From: JAJXUB01 sp047974805
GTDB lineage: Bacteria > Actinomycetota > Actinomycetes > Actinomycetales > Dermatophilaceae
Direction of reading: 5' to 3'
Assembly (NCBI GenBank): GCA_047974805.1
Contig: JBKECS010000035.1
Location: 33,822-97,821, forward strand
DNA: 64,000 nucleotides
This document shows positions 1-8,220 of this stretch, piece after piece (position 1 is the stretch's first letter; each line of letters begins with the position of its first letter). The notes under the pieces are model-generated. The model saw nothing but the letters and a program-made list of their open reading frames with translations, was not told the DNA's origin and did not search any database. The translations under genes and the position numbers were made by a program.

Positions 1-321
1 CATGTCGAGGACCTGGCCGCCGGTCACTTGGCCGCACTGAACCGGCTGGGGACCATGACTGACCCCATCGGGGTGTGGAACCTCGGCACCGGTCGACCCA
101 CCTCGGTGCTGCAAATGCTCACGGCGTTCTCGGCGGCCGTCGGCCGGGAGTTGCCCTACCAGGTCGTGGCCCGCCGACCCGGCGATATCGCCAGCTCGTA
201 TGCCGACCCGACCCGGGCACACCGCGAGCTAGGCTGGCGAGCCACACGCACGGTGGATGACATGTGCGCCGACGCCTGGCGTTGGCAGTCGGCCAATCCG
301 AACGGATACCCGGACGCCTGA
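1..321 (+). CDS. galE: UDP-glucose 4-epimerase-like, C-terminal part (5' end outside window)
   Basis: The reading frame is open from the first base, so only about the last 106 residues are visible. They match the substrate-side C-terminus of NAD-dependent sugar epimerases of the GalE type: VWNLGTGRPTSVLQML, then DPTRAHRELGW followed by the tryptophan-rich end DDMCADAWRWQ. The Rossmann GxxGxxG and the catalytic Tyr-x-x-x-Lys lie upstream of the window, so activity cannot be judged. GalE interconverts UDP-glucose and UDP-galactose in the cytosol. Assignment to GalE rather than another extended SDR epimerase is likely but not certain. The 165 bp up to cydA hold no other gene. Confidence 0.75.
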   Translation, partial: HVEDLAAGHLAALNRLGTMTDPIGVWNLGTGRPTSVLQMLTAFSAAVGRELPYQVVARRPGDIASSYADPTRAHRELGWRATRTVDDMCADAWRWQSANPNGYPDA

Positions 322-486
322 GCCGCCTGCCGCCGTGGACGTCCCGCTGCGTTCGTAGGCGTCAATCCCACCCCCCTGACGTGGGGTTCGTCACTTCATC
401 CAGGGGCCAACGAGCGGTGATCTCCTACAGGTCGTAGTATTTCTCCGTCATTCTTCACTCGCGTCCTCACGGGAGCAATCAGCACC

Positions 487-1977
487 ATGAACGCACTGGA
501 CCTGGCGCGGTGGCAGTTCGCCATCACGACCGTCTATCACTTCCTCTTCGTGCCGATCACCATCGGCATGTCCGCCCTTGTGGCGTGGTTCCATACCTCG
601 TGGTTGCGCAAGCGCAACGAGGACGACCTACGGCTGGCGAAGTTCTTCGGCAAGCTGTTCACCATCAACTTTGCCCTCGGGCTCGTCACGGGCATCGTCC
701 AAGAGTTCCAGTTCGGCATGAACTGGAGCGCCTACTCGAAGATGGTCGGGGACATCTTCGGTGCCCCACTGGCATTCGAGGCGCTGTTGGCCTTCTTCAT
801 GGAGTCCACCTTCCTCGGTCTGTGGATCTTTGGATGGGGCAAGCTGCCGGAGAAGGTCCACGTGGCCACGATCTGGCTGGTACACATCGGCACCGTCCTG
901 TCGGCCTACTTCATCCTCGCAGCCAACTCGTTCATGCAGCACCCGGTGGGGTACAAGTTCAACCCCGAGACCGGGCGCGCCGAGATGGCTGACTTCGTCG
1001 CCGTCTTGACCAACAAGGTCCAGTTGGTGACGTTCCCGCACGTCGTGCTGTCGGCATACATGACCGGCGGCGCCGTGGTCATGGGGGTTGGCCTGTACAA
1101 GCTCATCAAGGCCGGTCGGTCCCAGCAAGGCACCACCACCTCCGACGTGCCGATGTACCGTCGGGCCACCCGACTCGGCGCCGTATGGGTGCTCGTTGCC
1201 GGGCTGCTCGTCGCCATCTCTGGCGACACCCAGGGCAAGATCATGACCGAGGTGCAGCCCATGAAGATGGCTGCTGCCGAGGCCCTCTACGACACCACGG
1301 ACGGCGCCCCCTTCTCTGTCTTGTCCATCGGATCCTTGGACGGGCAGGACGCCACCCACCTGATCGAGATCCCGAAGCTGCTGAGCTTCCTGGGCACCGG
1401 GTCCTTCAACGGAACGGTCGAGGGGATCAATGACCTCAAACAGTCGCTGCCGGAGCAAATTAAGGCCAACGCGGCCGCCTCGGGGATGACGCCGGAGCAG
1501 ATCGAGAAGTACGTCACCCCCGACTACTACACGCCATTCATCCCGGCGACATACTGGTCGTTCCGCTGGATGATCGGGTTCGGGCTGCTCGCAGCCCTGT
1601 TCGCGGCCATCGTGTTGTGGAAGACCGGCAAGAACAAGCCTGTTCCCAGTGGACGCAGCTACTTCTGGATGGCCGTGCTCACCCCACTGCTGCCGGTGTT
1701 CGCCAACAGCTGGGGATGGATCTTCACCGAACTCGGCCGCCAGCCATGGATCGTCTACGGCGTCATGTCGACCGAAACCGGCGTCTCGCCAGATTCGGTG
1801 GTCAGTCCAGCCAGCGTGTGGATATCCATGATCGTTTACACCCTGCTGTATGCGGTCCTGGCCGTCATCGAGGTCAAGTTGTTCCTCACCTATGTCCGTC
1901 GGGGTGCCGAGCCCTTCCAGAAGCCGGTCGACCCGAAGGACGTCGATGACGACGCCCCCCTCGAGTTCGCGTACTGA
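487..1977 (+). CDS. cydA: Cytochrome bd ubiquinol oxidase subunit I
   Basis: The 496-residue membrane protein carries the heme-bearing subunit of the quinol:O2 oxidoreductase. The expected low-spin heme ligands are in place: His18 in VYHFLFVPIT near the N-terminus and His185 in FPHVVLSAYM. The signature GRQPW lies near residue 416. It has the short quinol loop normal for actinobacteria. The start ATG follows GGGAGCAATCAGCACC, so the Shine-Dalgarno is somewhat distant. It heads the set cydA-cydB-cydD-cydC-blaI-M56, all on the plus strand with short gaps. Bd oxidases serve respiration at low oxygen or when the cytochrome bc-aa3 branch is blocked. Confidence 0.97.
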   Translation: MNALDLARWQFAITTVYHFLFVPITIGMSALVAWFHTSWLRKRNEDDLRLAKFFGKLFTINFALGLVTGIVQEFQFGMNWSAYSKMVGDIFGAPLAFEALLAFFMESTFLGLWIFGWGKLPEKVHVATIWLVHIGTVLSAYFILAANSFMQHPVGYKFNPETGRAEMADFVAVLTNKVQLVTFPHVVLSAYMTGGAVVMGVGLYKLIKAGRSQQGTTTSDVPMYRRATRLGAVWVLVAGLLVAISGDTQGKIMTEVQPMKMAAAEALYDTTDGAPFSVLSIGSLDGQDATHLIEIPKLLSFLGTGSFNGTVEGINDLKQSLPEQIKANAAASGMTPEQIEKYVTPDYYTPFIPATYWSFRWMIGFGLLAALFAAIVLWKTGKNKPVPSGRSYFWMAVLTPLLPVFANSWGWIFTELGRQPWIVYGVMSTETGVSPDSVVSPASVWISMIVYTLLYAVLAVIEVKLFLTYVRRGAEPFQKPVDPKDVDDDAPLEFAY

Positions 1978-2013
1978 CGCGGCACATACGGATACGGATA
2001 AGGGATACCCGTC

Positions 2014-3054
2014 ATGACTCTCATCACCATCTGGTTCATCCTCTTGGCCGTCCTATGGACCGGCTATCTCGTCCTCGAGGGCTTCGACTTCGGGGTCGGC
2101 TCGCTGCTGCCCGTCCTCGGCGGTTCGGACTACAGCGACTCTCCCAAGGGCATCGATCAAGAAAAGCGTCGGCGTGTCATGCTGACCAGCATCGGCCCGT
2201 TCTGGGACGGCAACGAGGTGTGGCTGCTCACCGCCGGCGGCGCGACCTTCGCGGCGTTCCCGGTGTGGTACTCCACGATGTTCAGCGGCATGTACTTGGC
2301 CCTGCTGGTCATTCTCGTGGCGCTCATCGTGCGCAACATGGGCTTCGACTACCGGCACAAGCGCAACAGCGTCACCTGGCACAAGCGCTGGGACCTGGCC
2401 ATCACGATCGGCTCGATCCTGCCGCCGTTCCTCCTCGGTGTCGCCCTGACCAACCTGGTCCACGGGCTGCCGATGAACGCCGAGTACGACTACACCGGCA
2501 GCTTCTTCTCGCTGCTCAACCCGGTCAGCCTGCTCGGTGGGCTCACCGTGTTGGCCCTCAGCCTGGTCCACGGCGCGCACTACCTGGCTTTGAAGACCGC
2601 CGGACAGATCAGCCAGGACGCCAAGTCTTTGGCAACCCGGCTGGGGTTGGTGGCCGCGGTTCTGGCCGTCATCCTGCTGCTCTGGCTCGGCCTGACCGCC
2701 AACAGCAGCATCTGGTCCTGGATCACCACCGTGCTGGCCGCCGTGTCGCTGCTGGCCGGAATGTGGTTCAACCTTCAGGGCAGGGCCGGCTGGGCGTTCA
2801 TTGGGACGTCCGTGACCATGGCGATGGCTGTGGTGACGTACTTCCTCATGCTCTGGCCGAACGCGATCGTCGGTTCCGAAGGCACCAACCTGTCGCTGGA
2901 AGCTGCGGCCTCGACCCCGCTGACCTTGAAGATCATGACCGGAGCGGCACTAGTGTTCACGCCGATCGCATTGATCTACACGGCATGGAACTACTGGGTC
3001 TTCCGCAAGCGGCTCACCGTCGAGCAGATCCCCGAGGCAGTGTCGGTCAGCTGA
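2014..3054 (+). CDS. cydB: Cytochrome bd ubiquinol oxidase subunit II
   Basis: This 346-residue polytopic protein begins with the family hallmark GFDFGVG in the first helix (about residues 23-29). It continues through the CydB fold, including the RRRVMLTSIGPFWDGNEVW segment, where the WDGNEVWL core is highly conserved. It pairs with CydA and completes the oxidase; the gap to cydA is 36 bp, consistent with one transcript. The length of 346 residues is normal for actinobacterial CydB. Confidence 0.97.
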   Translation: MTLITIWFILLAVLWTGYLVLEGFDFGVGSLLPVLGGSDYSDSPKGIDQEKRRRVMLTSIGPFWDGNEVWLLTAGGATFAAFPVWYSTMFSGMYLALLVILVALIVRNMGFDYRHKRNSVTWHKRWDLAITIGSILPPFLLGVALTNLVHGLPMNAEYDYTGSFFSLLNPVSLLGGLTVLALSLVHGAHYLALKTAGQISQDAKSLATRLGLVAAVLAVILLLWLGLTANSSIWSWITTVLAAVSLLAGMWFNLQGRAGWAFIGTSVTMAMAVVTYFLMLWPNAIVGSEGTNLSLEAAASTPLTLKIMTGAALVFTPIALIYTAWNYWVFRKRLTVEQIPEAVSVS

Positions 3055-3139
3055 AGCACCCCTCATCCGGGCCGGTTGTGCCGCGCCACCAGCGTGCCAC
3101 GGCATAACCGGCCATCACACGGAAGGTCGTCACCGGACA

Positions 3140-4765
3140 ATGAGGCCCTTCGACCCGCGCTTGTACCAGCAGGTTCCGGCGGTCCGTCGACCGGTCTTGG
3201 TTTTGGGCGTGGTCGGAGTCGCCTCAGGTTTGGCCACGATCGCCACCGCGTTCGCCCTCGCGGCGCTCGCGGTGGCGGTCGTTACCGGGCCGGATACAGC
3301 CTGGCAGGCCCCCGCCTGGTGGCTGATCGGCGCCTTCGCCGTTCGTGGGTCCCTGGCCTGGCTGTCCGAATCGGTGGCCGCCCGGGCCGGTGTGGCCGTT
3401 TCCACGGGCCTACGATCCCGGCTCATCGGCCACTGGTTGCGCCAACCGGTCGACAGCCGACCTGAGGCGGACCGGGCCGTCACGCTGGCCGCTCAAGGCT
3501 GCGCCAGCGTCGAGCCATATGCCGCTAAGTTCCTACCGGCCCTGATCACCGCAGCGGTGGTGCCGGTCCTCGCCGTCCTCTCCCTCCTATTCGTCGACCC
3601 GTGGTCTGCGCTCATCGTCGTGCTCACGCTGCCCCTGTTGCCGCTCTTCGCCGCGCTCATCGGCAAGACCACACAGGAGGAGACCGACAAGCGCTGGGCC
3701 GCCCTCGCGCAGTTGTCCGGCCATTTCCTTGACGTCATGCGGGGGTTGCCGACCTTGTCGGCATACGGGCGTGCGGAACGACAGCGCACCACCATCGCCG
3801 AGGTCAGCCAGCGCCATCGGGTGGCTACGGTGCGCACCTTGCGGCTGGCGTTCATGTCCTCGGCGGCCTTGGAGATGCTGGCGACCATCTCGGTGGCCAT
3901 CGTCGCCGTGTCCGTCGGGTTGCGGTTGACCAACGGCAACATGGCGCTGCACGCCGGGCTGCTCGCCATCCTTTTGGCTCCCGAGGCGTACTGGCCAATC
4001 AGACGGGTGGGGGCGGAGTTTCATACCGCCGCCGACGGCGCCGAAGCCATTGAGGCGGTGCTGACCGAGTTGGGGAAGGCGCCCCCGGCCACCGTGGAGT
4101 CCCTTGGCGGAGGCGCCCCTGCCCCGGCCCTCCCGCAGCGGGGGCACGATGTCGTCGTCACCCAGGTCTCGTATGCCTACCCCGGCATGCAGCGGCTGGT
4201 CCTGGATCACGTCTCGTTCGCGGCACGTTCCGGGTTGACCGTCATCACCGGACCCAGCGGTGCCGGAAAGACCACGCTGCTGGAACTCATCGCCGGCCTA
4301 CGGGAGCCGACGTCGGGTTCGATCGACGCGCCGACCGCGCACCTGGTGACCCAACGTCCCTTCCTGACCAGCGGGTCAATCCGGGAAAACCTGACCATTG
4401 GCGAGCCGCACGACGACGACCGACTGTGGGACGCCCTACGCACTGTGGGTCTGGACGGCGTTGTGGCTGCCCTTCCCGATGCCCTCGGTGAACGTCTGGG
4501 CGACGACGGATTTGGCCTGTCTGCGGGGCAACGGGCCCGGCTCGTCTTGGCACGGGCGACCCTGTCCACGTCCACGGTATTGCTGCTGGATGAACCGACC
4601 GCGCACCTGGACGCGCAATCCAGCCAAAACATCAACGCGGTCATCGCCGACCTGGCCACCTGGCACACCGTCATCGCCGTGACACATCGCGGCCAACTGC
4701 TCGAGCGTGCCGATCACCACGTACAGCTCCCGGTGACGGTGGCAGCCGAGGCGTCGTCGTCATGA
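3140..4765 (+). CDS. cydD: Thiol reductant ABC exporter subunit CydD
   Basis: This 541-residue ABC half-transporter has a membrane domain in roughly residues 1-310 and a nucleotide-binding domain after that. Visible motifs are Walker A GPSGAGKTTLLELIAG (about residue 370), the signature LSAGQRARLVLARA (about 459) and Walker B VLLLDEPTAHLD (about 477). CydDC exports glutathione or cysteine in E. coli and is needed to assemble cytochrome bd; in actinobacteria the transported thiol or heme-related substrate is not settled. The gene follows cydB by 85 bp and overlaps cydC by ATGA, indicating translational coupling of the two halves. Confidence 0.95.
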   Translation: MRPFDPRLYQQVPAVRRPVLVLGVVGVASGLATIATAFALAALAVAVVTGPDTAWQAPAWWLIGAFAVRGSLAWLSESVAARAGVAVSTGLRSRLIGHWLRQPVDSRPEADRAVTLAAQGCASVEPYAAKFLPALITAAVVPVLAVLSLLFVDPWSALIVVLTLPLLPLFAALIGKTTQEETDKRWAALAQLSGHFLDVMRGLPTLSAYGRAERQRTTIAEVSQRHRVATVRTLRLAFMSSAALEMLATISVAIVAVSVGLRLTNGNMALHAGLLAILLAPEAYWPIRRVGAEFHTAADGAEAIEAVLTELGKAPPATVESLGGGAPAPALPQRGHDVVVTQVSYAYPGMQRLVLDHVSFAARSGLTVITGPSGAGKTTLLELIAGLREPTSGSIDAPTAHLVTQRPFLTSGSIRENLTIGEPHDDDRLWDALRTVGLDGVVAALPDALGERLGDDGFGLSAGQRARLVLARATLSTSTVLLLDEPTAHLDAQSSQNINAVIADLATWHTVIAVTHRGQLLERADHHVQLPVTVAAEASSS

Positions 4766-6393
4766 CCACCTATGGGCTCCGGCCACGTCCAGGCATCGTC
4801 CTGTCCGGTCTCGTCGGTGGTGCGGCAATCGCCTCCGGGATCGCCTTGACGGCAACGTCCGGCTGGCTCATCGTCAGGGCATCCCAGGGGCCGCAGATCC
4901 TTACCTTGCTCACCGCCATCGTCGCCGTGCGCGCCTTCGGCATGGCCCGTCCCGTCTTCCGCTACGTCGAACGGGTGCAATCACACGACGTGGCCCTGGC
5001 CGATCTCGCCGACCGGCGGGTGGGCCTGTATGGCGCGTTGATCCCACTGACACCGGCCCGGCTGGGACGTCGGGCCCGCGCCGACGTGCTCTCCGGGGTG
5101 GTCGACGACTTGTCCGAGGTGGTCGACGCCCAGGTCCGAGTCACCGTCCCCTTGGTGGCTGCGGGCAGCGCGGGTGGTCTAGCCGCCATCCTCACCGCCC
5201 TCATCTCCCCCGGGGCCGGGTTGGTCCTCAGCGCGTTGCTCCTGCTCATTGCGGCCGGGGGCGCCTTCGCCTGGCGGACCGAGCGGGCCGGGCAATCCGA
5301 GGTGCTGGCCGCCCGAGCAAACGTCATGGCGGTGAGCGACCTGGTCACTGGGCGCGCCATGGAGTTGGCCGCGGTTGGAGGCTCGGCGACGGCGACGCGA
5401 TGGCTGGACACCGCTCAGGCCAAGCTGTCGGCCGTGACGCTGCGGCAAAGCCGAGGCCGGGCGTTGATCGCCGGCATCATTCTCCTCGGGACCGGTCTGG
5501 CAGCTGTCGCCTCGGCGGCTATCGCTGCCGGTTCCGATCTGTCCGCGCCGTTGCGGGCACTGCTCGTGGTCACCCCCGTGGCGGTCGGGGACGCCCTGGT
5601 CGGCATCACCGACGCGGTCCGGTCCCTGGCTCGGGCCCAAGGGGCCCGAGACCGGCTCGATGACCTCACCGGTCAAACGCCCGCCGTGGCCCCGTCCGCG
5701 CCCGGGGCGCCTGCTGCGCAACACGGGGTCCCCGAATTGCGACTATCAGGTGTCAGCGCGGAATGGGAACGGGGGCGGCCAGCTATGGGACCGGTTGACT
5801 TGACCTTCCCGGCCGGGTCCCGGACGATGATCGTCGGCCCGAACGGCAGCGGGAAGTCGACGCTCCTAGCCGTCCTGGCCCGCCAGCTTGACCCGGTCGA
5901 CGGAACGTATACCGTCGACGGCGCCGACGTCCGCGACCTTGACCTCGCCGGCGTGCGGGATCTGTGCGCGGTGGTCGACGACGAGCCGCACATCTTCGCC
6001 TCCTCGGTGCTGGAGAACCTGAGGCTAGCCGCTCCGGACGCCACCAGCGCGGAGATCGAGCAGGCGCTCCTTGCCGCCGGCCTGCAGTCCTGGCTTTCCG
6101 GGCTCCGTGACGGACTGGACACCCGCATCGGGGCCGGCGGGATCGGCGTGTCCGGCGGCGAGCGTGCCCGGATCGGTTTGGCCCGAGCGCTGTTAAGCGG
6201 GAGAGGGATCATCCTGCTCGATGAGCCGGTGGCCCATCTGGACCACGCCACCGCCGTCTCGGTCCTAAAAGATGTTGAACGGACAACCACGGGGCGTACT
6301 GTGGTGATGGTCAGCCACCGTTCGGCGCCGTTGACGGATGCCCGCATCGTCCAGCTCAATCCGCCCAGCAGTCAGATGACGAAAGTGAGTTGA
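4762..6393 (+). CDS. cydC: Thiol reductant ABC exporter subunit CydC
   Basis: The second half-transporter of the CydDC heterodimer has 543 residues. The N-terminal membrane domain opens with ALTATSGWLIVRAS, typical of CydC. The ATPase domain has Walker A GPNGSGKSTLLAVL (about residue 358), signature VSGGERARIGLARAL (about 462) and Walker B IILLDEPVAHLD (about 483). The ATG overlaps the cydD stop. Its own stop overlaps the start region of the next gene, so cydD, cydC and the BlaI-type repressor form a tightly coupled unit. Confidence 0.95.
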   Translation: MTTYGLRPRPGIVLSGLVGGAAIASGIALTATSGWLIVRASQGPQILTLLTAIVAVRAFGMARPVFRYVERVQSHDVALADLADRRVGLYGALIPLTPARLGRRARADVLSGVVDDLSEVVDAQVRVTVPLVAAGSAGGLAAILTALISPGAGLVLSALLLLIAAGGAFAWRTERAGQSEVLAARANVMAVSDLVTGRAMELAAVGGSATATRWLDTAQAKLSAVTLRQSRGRALIAGIILLGTGLAAVASAAIAAGSDLSAPLRALLVVTPVAVGDALVGITDAVRSLARAQGARDRLDDLTGQTPAVAPSAPGAPAAQHGVPELRLSGVSAEWERGRPAMGPVDLTFPAGSRTMIVGPNGSGKSTLLAVLARQLDPVDGTYTVDGADVRDLDLAGVRDLCAVVDDEPHIFASSVLENLRLAAPDATSAEIEQALLAAGLQSWLSGLRDGLDTRIGAGGIGVSGGERARIGLARALLSGRGIILLDEPVAHLDHATAVSVLKDVERTTTGRTVVMVSHRSAPLTDARIVQLNPPSSQMTKVS

Positions 6394-6395
6394 TC

Positions 6396-6887
6396 ATGCC
6401 CGTCTCAACTTCGCAGCCTCGTCTCGGTGACCTCGAGCGTGCCGTCATGGAACGTCTGTGGTCCTGCGCGCGCGCCTCGGACAACTCGGGGGCCACGATA
6501 GGCCTGACCGTTCGGGAGGTGCTGGAGAGTTTCCGCGGCGAGCGGGAGATCGCCTACACCACGGTGATGACCGTGCTGGATCGTCTAGCGAAGAAGGGGC
6601 TGGTCACCCGGCAGCGAGACGGTCGGGCGTGGCGCTACCTGCCGGCAGGGTCCCGCGAGGAGCTGACGGCCGCAACCGTGAGACGAACGCTGGACGACAT
6701 GGAGGTGACCGATCGGCGGGCGGCCCTGCTGCACTTCCTTGACGGCGCCACAGAGGACGAACTCGCTGACCTCAAGGCCGCTCTGGACGAGTTGGTCAGC
6801 CGTCCCCGCATTGCCCTAAGACGTCCTCGGCTACGCCGTGGGTCTGGCAGCAAAGACTCCGCCGGGCCGGCGGCCGAGCCCGCGTGA
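6396..6887 (+). CDS. BlaI/MecI/CopY-family winged-helix repressor
   Basis: About 163 residues. The N-terminal winged helix contains LGDLERAVMERLW and REIAYTTVMTVLDRLAKKGLVTR, which are hallmarks of BlaI/MecI repressors. The C-terminus is basic (RPRIALRRPRLRRGSG). I prefer the ATG at 6396, preceded by GAAAGTGAG, over an in-frame TTG at 6390. It sits at the end of cydDC with its start almost on the cydC stop and is followed by an M56 protease gene. This repressor/protease pair is the standard BlaI-BlaR layout, but here it is attached to a respiratory operon instead of a beta-lactamase. Autoregulation of the operon is plausible, though I identified no operator. Confidence 0.9.
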   Translation: MPVSTSQPRLGDLERAVMERLWSCARASDNSGATIGLTVREVLESFRGEREIAYTTVMTVLDRLAKKGLVTRQRDGRAWRYLPAGSREELTAATVRRTLDDMEVTDRRAALLHFLDGATEDELADLKAALDELVSRPRIALRRPRLRRGSGSKDSAGPAAEPA

Positions 6888-6960
6888 CCGCGCCGAACCC
6901 GCGTGGCCGATCGGGCGAAATGCCAACCGGTTGCCTTCGACCAATGACACACTGGGGCTC

Positions 6961-7827
6961 GTGATCGCGCTAGCACTCGTCGTGGTCGCCGTCCTTCTCG
7001 CTGGACCGGCCCCCCGGGTGATGGCCCGGCTGCCAGCGTTGCGCCGATCTCCTCGGGCTGCACTGCTCGCCTGGCAAGCGGTCACCTTGGCCGCGATCCT
7101 GGCCGCCTTGGCTGCTGCACCGGCCACCTTGCCGATCGTCCTTGTCGACGGACAGGCTGTTTGGCAGCACGTCGTGCTCATCATGATCGCCGGTGCGGTG
7201 AGCCTCATCGTGCTCGTTCGGTTCCTCGTGGCCGGTCATCGCATCGGGACACGCATGCGCGAGTTGCGGGAGCGTCACCGTGAACTGGTCGACATCATCG
7301 CCGAGCAGGACGTGCGGCATCCGACCCTGCGAATCCTCGAGCACCCCGCCCCGACCGCCTACTGCCTGCCCGGACACCGCCGCGGTCGCGTGGTCGTCTC
7401 CCGCGGGGTTCTACTCGCCCTGAGCGCCCCTGAGTTGGGTGCGGTGCTGGCGCACGAGCAGGCGCACCTACGCGCCCGGCACGACCTGCTGATCGAGTTC
7501 TTCTCGGTCATCCACGAGACCGTACCGGAGGGATTGCGCGCGACCGCCGCCATGAGCGAAGTCCGCCTGCTGGCGGAGGTTCTGGCCGATCGACAGGCGG
7601 CCAGCCGGGTGGGAGTGAGCCCCACGGTGCGGGCCCTGGGCGTGCTGTCCGCCGGCCCTGCCCCGGAAGCCTCGCTGAGCGTCAGCGCCACCGCGACGGC
7701 CCCGATCCGGATCCGGTTGCTCCAGGACGGTCCCTCGCCACGTCGCCTCACTGGTGCCATCTATACCTATGCCGCGCTTGTCCTCGGCTTACCCATCGGG
7801 CTTGCCCTCTTGGCCATCGCCACGTAG
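6961..7827 (+). CDS. M56-family (BlaR1-like) membrane zinc metallopeptidase
   Basis: About 288 residues from the GTG at 6961, which gives a hydrophobic N-terminal helix directly; the longer frame back to 6838 would overlap the repressor gene and add a non-membrane leader. Membrane segments are seen near residues 1-20, 35-60 and 75-95 and again at the C-terminus. The zinc-protease motif is HEQAH, near residue 164 in GAVLAHEQAHLRARHD. There is no penicillin-binding sensor domain, unlike classical BlaR1. By analogy it would cleave the neighbouring BlaI-like repressor in response to a membrane or redox signal; that is inference. Confidence 0.88.
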   Translation: MIALALVVVAVLLAGPAPRVMARLPALRRSPRAALLAWQAVTLAAILAALAAAPATLPIVLVDGQAVWQHVVLIMIAGAVSLIVLVRFLVAGHRIGTRMRELRERHRELVDIIAEQDVRHPTLRILEHPAPTAYCLPGHRRGRVVVSRGVLLALSAPELGAVLAHEQAHLRARHDLLIEFFSVIHETVPEGLRATAAMSEVRLLAEVLADRQAASRVGVSPTVRALGVLSAGPAPEASLSVSATATAPIRIRLLQDGPSPRRLTGAIYTYAALVLGLPIGLALLAIAT

Positions 7828-7869
7828 CCGTCGCCACAATCGTCACCGCGGGCGTCAACACGGCCAGTG

Positions 7870-7903
7870 CCGATGTCCTGGCCGAGCCGATGTCCTGGCC
7901 GAG
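7870..7903. repeat. Two perfect tandem copies of a 17-bp unit
   Basis: The unit CCGATGTCCTGGCCGAG occurs twice head to tail between the M56 gene and the 3' end of feoC. It is not part of any supported gene. It is one of several two- to three-copy short duplications in the window. Confidence 0.9.
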
Positions 7904-7917
7904 CGGAGAGGACTGAA

Positions 7918-8220
7918 CTACGGCGTGGGGCGTCTGCGCGGGAGTCCGATGCTCACCACGGCCCTTCCGGAACGGCGGGTAGAGGGACCAGCGGCGCCGC
8001 ATCCGGCTCCTCCGCTCGCCGAACCCGACGCGCAGCTGCCGCAACCGGAGGGGGGGCATCCGATGGTCAACTCCGTGGCCTCCAGGTAACCCATCCGGAC
8101 GAGCTGATCGGCCGCCGCCGAGACGACATCACGGGCCAGTCCCGTGCGAGTCACCACGTCCTGAAACGTGCGCGCACCCGCGTGGAATGCCTGCAATACC
8201 GCCGTCGCCGTTCCGGTCAC
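7918..8220 (-). CDS. FeoC-like winged-helix / cysteine-rich protein
   Basis: About 100 residues, starting at a GTG that overlaps the feoB stop (GTGA). The first part reads as a small winged helix (TFQDVVTRTGLARDVVSAAA, then QLVRMGYLEA). It is followed by a cysteine cluster in CPPSGCGSCASG with a further GAGCG. This matches FeoC-like [Fe-S] transcription or assembly factors found at the end of actinobacterial feoAB operons. FeoC proteins stabilise FeoB or sense iron or oxygen. The call rests on position, the helix-turn-helix pattern and the CxxxxCxxC cluster. Confidence 0.75.
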   Translation of the reverse strand: MTGTATAVLQAFHAGARTFQDVVTRTGLARDVVSAAADQLVRMGYLEATELTIGCPPSGCGSCASGSASGGAGCGAAGPSTRRSGRAVVSIGLPRRRPTP

